DNA of 23,007 nucleotides from SM23-32 sp964434535. Lineage in GTDB: Bacteria; Planctomycetota; Brocadiia; SM23-32. Shown in pieces: positions 19,733 to 23,007 of this stretch; the first letter of the stretch is position 1, and each line of letters starts with the position of its first letter. The position numbers were made by a program, and so were the translations under genes. Below the pieces are notes generated by a model. That model did no database searches. It saw nothing but the letters and a program-made list of their open reading frames with translations, and was not told the origin of the DNA. Location of the stretch: NCBI GenBank assembly GCA_964434535.1, contig CAYSWA010000035.1, positions 1-23,007 on the forward strand. The letters are read 5' to 3'.

Positions 19733-20950
19733 TCAGCGCTCCAGGCATCGGGCGTAGACCTCCATCAGTCCATCATAGTATACGTCGGCGCTCAGGTTCC
19801 GCTCCACGTGGCGGCGTGCGGCGCGTCCCATCTGCCGGATGGCTGCGGGGTCGGCGGCGAGCTCGGTAATGCGGCGGCGCAGGTCTTCGGCGTCGCCGGG
19901 GCGGAAGAGCAACCCGCGCTCGGGGGCGATCAGCTCGGGAATGCCGCCGATGTCCGCGCCGACCGCGGGCTTGCCCATGGCGAAGGACTCGAGCACCGAG
20001 AGCCCGAACGGCTCGTGCCATTCCGAGGGGAGCACGGCGAACATGGCGCCGCCGACGGCCCGGGCCAGGGCCTCGCCCGTGCGGAAGCCGCCGAAGCGGA
20101 CGTTGTCCAGCCCCCCCCGGCTGGCCATCGCCTTCAGCTCATCCTCCTGCGGCCCGGTCCCGAGCACGAGCAACTCCAGCTCCAGGCCGCGCATGGCCTT
20201 CAGGAGCGTCACCAGGCCCTTCTCCGGCGAGAGCCGCCCGAAGTAGACGATGCGCCGCGCGTCCCAGTCGTAGCGCGGCGTGAAGCGGCCGGCGTCCACG
20301 AAGTTCGGCAGGTGCACGATGTGCCCGCAAAAGCCCAGCTCGCGGACCTTGTCCCGCACGAATCGGCTCGGGGCGATGAAGGTGTCCACCTGCCCGTAGA
20401 CGCCGAGCACCTGGTGATGGAGGTACATCTCGACGGTGTTGAGCAGGCTCCTGAGGGCCGAGCCGTCGGTGCAGCGGTAGCGGAAGCAGTTGGAAAAGCG
20501 CCGGCCCCGGCATGCCTCGCAAGTCCGGCCGTCCCGGCGGTGGCTGTAGACGGGGCAGGTGGCCTTGTAGCTGTGCATGTGCTTGACCATGGGCAGGCCG
20601 GCTTCGGCGGCCGCGTCGATCACCGACGGGCTGAGGTGGTGATAGACGCTGTGGAAGTGGACGATGTCGGGGCGTTGCTCGCGGATCAGCCGGCGCATCT
20701 GCGCCTTGGCCTCGGCCGAGTAGAGCAGCCGGCCGGCTGCCCTGGCCGCGCCGAGCGCGCCAGTCTCGGCGCGCAGGTCGAGCATGGATACGGTGTAGCA
20801 GGGCAGGTGGCGCACGGCCTGGTCCGGCGGTCCCATGCCGAGCAGGCATACCCGGTGGCCGCGTTGGGCCTGGATGCGCGCCGTCTCCAGGCAGGCGACG
20901 GCGGCGCCGCCCGAGCGGCTGAGGTACTTGTGCACGTGCGCGATTCGCAT
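19733..20950 (-). CDS. GT4-family glycosyltransferase (405 aa)
   Basis: The protein starts MRIAHVHKYLSRSGGAAVAC, the usual GT-B opening with a Gly-Gly loop. Residues about 125-165 hold a Cys-rich insert (CPVYS, TCEACRGRRF, NCFRYRC), seen in many GT4 enzymes acting in polysaccharide clusters and possibly a zinc site. FGRLSPEKGLVTLLKAM and the E-x7-E motif EPFGLSVLE mark the donor-binding domain. It lies 25 bases after the sulfatase-like gene and 23 before the next GT4 gene, so the three are one operon. No clear Shine-Dalgarno sequence precedes the ATG, so coupling to the upstream gene may help its translation. Sugar specificity is unknown. Confidence 0.92.
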   Translation of the reverse strand: MRIAHVHKYLSRSGGAAVACLETARIQAQRGHRVCLLGMGPPDQAVRHLPCYTVSMLDLRAETGALGAARAAGRLLYSAEAKAQMRRLIREQRPDIVHFHSVYHHLSPSVIDAAAEAGLPMVKHMHSYKATCPVYSHRRDGRTCEACRGRRFSNCFRYRCTDGSALRSLLNTVEMYLHHQVLGVYGQVDTFIAPSRFVRDKVRELGFCGHIVHLPNFVDAGRFTPRYDWDARRIVYFGRLSPEKGLVTLLKAMRGLELELLVLGTGPQEDELKAMASRGGLDNVRFGGFRTGEALARAVGGAMFAVLPSEWHEPFGLSVLESFAMGKPAVGADIGGIPELIAPERGLLFRPGDAEDLRRRITELAADPAAIRQMGRAARRHVERNLSADVYYDGLMEVYARCLER

Positions 20951-20975
20951 CCGGGTTGAGCGCCCGAGGGACCGG

Positions 20976-22436
20976 TCAATGGAAGTAGCCCAGCGCCCTG
21001 AGCCGGTCGCGCGTCATCTGGTCCACCTTCGGTCTCTGGCGCTGCTGGCTGACAAGGCCTTCGACCTCGTCGAGCCGGTACTTCAGCAAGGCCATCAGTT
21101 CGCGGACTTGCGGGGCGTCTTTCAGCTCGTCGAACACACCGTGCTGCTCGCATTTGTCTTCGAGGCGGTAGAGCTGCCAGCGGTCCTCGCCCTTGTAGAT
21201 GAGGCGGAACTCGGGCGTGGTGATTGCCACCTGCGGGCTGCCCTCGGCCAGCCCCTCGCAGATGACCGGCTCGGGCCCGGTTTCCTCCTCTTCCTCGGCG
21301 GTGAAGCGCAGCAGCGACCTGCCCCGCCACTGCCGGTGGAGGGGCACGCCGAGGTGCTCGGCGGCGGTGGGGCAGATGTCAATGGTGCTGACGGGCCGGG
21401 CGATCCGCCCCGGCTCCACACCCGGCGCGCGCAGCAGCAGCGGCACGTGCAGGTTCACCCGCTGGAACCTCATGCCGTGCAGCACGCGGCCATGCTCGCC
21501 GAACTCCTCGCCGTGGTCGGAGCTGAAGACCAGGGCCGTGCGCTCCCACAGGCCGCGGTCCTTCAGATGAGCGATCAGCCGGCCGATCTCCCGGTCCGCG
21601 TAGCGGATCGAGGCGTCGTAAAGGCGTGAAAGCAGGCTGACGGGCACCTGGGACAGGTCCGGGTCCCGCTTCTCAGTCCACTTGTAGTAATTGCGGTTCA
21701 CCCACTGGCGCTGCTGCTCGGTGTAGGGCTTGCCGCTCACGTCGTTGAACTCCGGCGGGGGGAAGTAGGGCCCGTGCGGCTCAACGTAGTGCAGCCACAG
21801 GAAGCATGGCCGCCCCGTGGCGAGCATCTCGTCCAGGACGTTGATCGCTTCGTCGGTCAACTCCTCGGCGCGCGCATAGGACGCCAGCCCGACCGTGCCG
21901 TGCAGGCGGTGCAGGAACTTGGCCACCATGCGGTAGACGGCGAGCCCGATCGGCTTCCAGACCTTCTTCCACAGCGGCATCCACCGCAGCCGGTCATGCA
22001 CGCGTTGGCCGATCTTGCCGAGCATCACCTGGCGGCGCGACCTGCTGCGGTCGCGCCCGCCGTTGACCGGCTCCACGTCGCGGTAGAACTGCACGTCCCG
22101 CGCGTAACCCAGCCCTTCCGAAAGCAGCGGGTGGGAATGGACGAACCCGGTTGCCACCCCGTGCGCGGAGAAGTGGCTCATCGCGTACGGGCGGTCCGGC
22201 CCCAGGCTGCGGTCGTCGTCGCGGTGGTCGAGCGGCCGCGTGGCGGAGAGCACGGCCGGGAAGGTGACCCACGTCGACGGGCCCGGCGAGAAGGCGTTCT
22301 CGAAGACCAGCGACTCCTCGCTCAACTTGTCCAGTTCCGGCGAGGTCGGCCGCGAGTAGCCGGCGTAGCCCATCCGGTCGCCCCGCAGGGCGTCCATGGT
22401 GACGACGATGAAGATCGGTGGTCTGCCTTCGGCCAT
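20976..22436 (-). CDS. Sulfatase-like alkaline-phosphatase-superfamily enzyme lacking the formylglycine motif (486 aa)
   Basis: The ATG at 22436-22434 has GGGAG seven bases upstream. The fold is shown by VVTMDALRGDRMGY (metal ligand Asp15), HYVEPHGPY (213-224, with His216 and His221) and FSSDHGEEFGEHG (305-317, Asp307 and His308). The nucleophile region reads NAFSPGPSTWVTFPAVLSA (47-65). Aligned to sulfatases, Thr55 takes the place of the Cys/Ser of the C/S-x-P-S-R formylglycine signature, and the Pro and Arg are missing. A sulfatase activated by formylglycine is therefore unlikely. Thr nucleophiles occur in phosphoethanolamine and phosphoglycerol transferases of this superfamily, but those are membrane-anchored and this protein has no signal or membrane segment. 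It could alter phosphate- or sulfate-bearing glycans; the reaction is unknown. It heads the operon with two GT4 genes. Confidence 0.85.
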   Translation of the reverse strand: MAEGRPPIFIVVTMDALRGDRMGYAGYSRPTSPELDKLSEESLVFENAFSPGPSTWVTFPAVLSATRPLDHRDDDRSLGPDRPYAMSHFSAHGVATGFVHSHPLLSEGLGYARDVQFYRDVEPVNGGRDRSRSRRQVMLGKIGQRVHDRLRWMPLWKKVWKPIGLAVYRMVAKFLHRLHGTVGLASYARAEELTDEAINVLDEMLATGRPCFLWLHYVEPHGPYFPPPEFNDVSGKPYTEQQRQWVNRNYYKWTEKRDPDLSQVPVSLLSRLYDASIRYADREIGRLIAHLKDRGLWERTALVFSSDHGEEFGEHGRVLHGMRFQRVNLHVPLLLRAPGVEPGRIARPVSTIDICPTAAEHLGVPLHRQWRGRSLLRFTAEEEEETGPEPVICEGLAEGSPQVAITTPEFRLIYKGEDRWQLYRLEDKCEQHGVFDELKDAPQVRELMALLKYRLDEVEGLVSQQRQRPKVDQMTRDRLRALGYFH

Positions 22437-22491
22437 CGCCGCACTCCCGTTCGGGTTCGCGCAGTTGCCGGGCGCTGAGCGCCGAAGGGGC

Positions 22492-22520
22492 ATTATAGCG
22501 GAGCCGGCGGCCGCGGCGAA
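22492..22520 (-). promoter_or_regulatory. Possible promoter for the sulfatase-like/GT4 operon
   Basis: The minus strand reads a perfect TATAAT at 22497-22492. Seventeen bases upstream lies a weak -35, TTCGCC (22520-22515, three of six matches). The -10 contains the TAA stop of the preceding flippase gene. A start near 22485 would give a 50-base leader that contains a small palindrome, GGCGCTCAGCGCC (22483-22471). The promoter would allow expression separate from the flippase gene. Confidence 0.4.
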
Positions 22521-23007
22521 AGCGACGGACCGGCTGTCGCCTGCGCGAACTTCCACCGCAGGTAACCGAGCGCCGCGAGCTGCGTCAGCGTGGTGCTCAG
22601 GGCGATGCCCGGCGCGCCCCAGCGCCACATCAGCGCGTAGTTGAACGCCAGGTTCAGCGCGTTGATCAGCAGGGCCGACTTCAGCAGCGTGCGCGTGTCC
22701 CTGAGCGCCAGGAACGCCTGGGCGTAGAGCAGCCGCAACGCATGGGGCGCGAGCCCCGCCAGGTAGAGCCGCCACGCTGCGGCCACCTGCGGCAGCGCCT
22801 CCGCCGGGAACTCGCCCCGGCCCAGCACCAGGCGGGCGCCGATGCCCGCCAGCACGATCAGCGGCACGCACGCCGCCACGGCCGCCGTCCCCCCGAGCCG
22901 AAACGCGCCGCGCACGTTGCGTCGCAGCGCCTCCGTCCCCTCGGCCTGCACGTCGGCGCTCCAGTGCGAGCGCACCACGGTGACGGTGCCCGCGAACACG
23001 AGCGACA
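22493..23007 (-). CDS. MurJ/MviN-family lipid-linked glycan flippase, C-terminal part (cut by window edge)
   Basis: The frame is open from the right edge to a TAA at 22495-22493, giving about 171 residues of a protein that starts outside the window. It has hydrophobic helices (AAVAACVPLIVLAGIGARLVLG, then two to three more) and the conserved MurJ-type stretch LYAQAFLALRDTRTLLKSALLINALNL followed by GAPGIALSTTLTQLAALGYL. In MurJ this late region reads FYAxxDxxTP. The family flips lipid II or other undecaprenyl-linked sugars across the inner membrane. Beside GT4 genes and an initiating sugar transferase it may serve an exopolysaccharide rather than peptidoglycan, but a housekeeping MurJ cannot be excluded from a fragment. 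Confidence 0.82.
   Translation of the reverse strand, partial: SLVFAGTVTVVRSHWSADVQAEGTEALRRNVRGAFRLGGTAAVAACVPLIVLAGIGARLVLGRGEFPAEALPQVAAAWRLYLAGLAPHALRLLYAQAFLALRDTRTLLKSALLINALNLAFNYALMWRWGAPGIALSTTLTQLAALGYLRWKFAQATAGPSLSPRPPAPL

Noticed and set aside
20976..22871. Longer sulfatase-like protein starting near 22871
   Set aside because: The extra N-terminal 145 residues lie antisense-frame within the flippase gene, are Arg/Ala/Gly-rich without homology, and a good ribosome site precedes the ATG at 22436.

Overview
This GC-rich window most likely comes from a planctomycete or another PVC-group bacterium. The main clue is a pair of very large proteins that each begin with a LEPRLLL motif, an N-terminal signature typical of giant secreted proteins in those lineages. 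There are no RNA genes, insertion sequences or CRISPR arrays that I can see.

Region 1 (1-15552) looks like an export locus with its cargo. A SecA-type ATPase (cut by the left edge) is transcribed leftwards. Divergent from it, behind a very good sigma-70-type promoter (568-596) and a hairpin-bearing leader, runs a co-directional block: a 2017-residue LEPR beta-solenoid protein; a 1316-residue LEPR protein carrying an intact subtilisin (S8) domain; a HlyD-like periplasmic adaptor; a PqqD-like/M50 zinc protease/HlyD-like fusion in the inner membrane; a TolC-type outer-membrane lipoprotein; and a 37-residue membrane protein whose start overlaps the TolC stop. The two LEPR proteins also share a C-terminal module of about 60 residues. 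No ABC or RND pump is encoded in the window. My working model (inference) is a dedicated secretion route in which the SecA-like ATPase is the candidate motor, the PqqD-M50-HlyD protein reads or cuts the LEPR leader, and HlyD plus TolC form the envelope conduit.

Region 2 (15553-18599, plus strand) starts with a promoter and a perfect 22-bp palindrome. It encodes a GT-C/GT39-like membrane glycosyltransferase that appears split into two overlapping ORFs, then a polyprenyl-phosphate sugar-1-phosphate transferase, the kind of enzyme that starts exopolysaccharide or O-antigen synthesis.

Region 3 (18576-23007, minus strand) reads from right to left: a MurJ/MviN-family flippase (cut by the right edge), an alkaline-phosphatase-superfamily 'sulfatase-like' enzyme without a formylglycine motif, and two GT4 glycosyltransferases. 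Regions 2 and 3 together look like a surface-polysaccharide cluster beside the surface-protein export locus.
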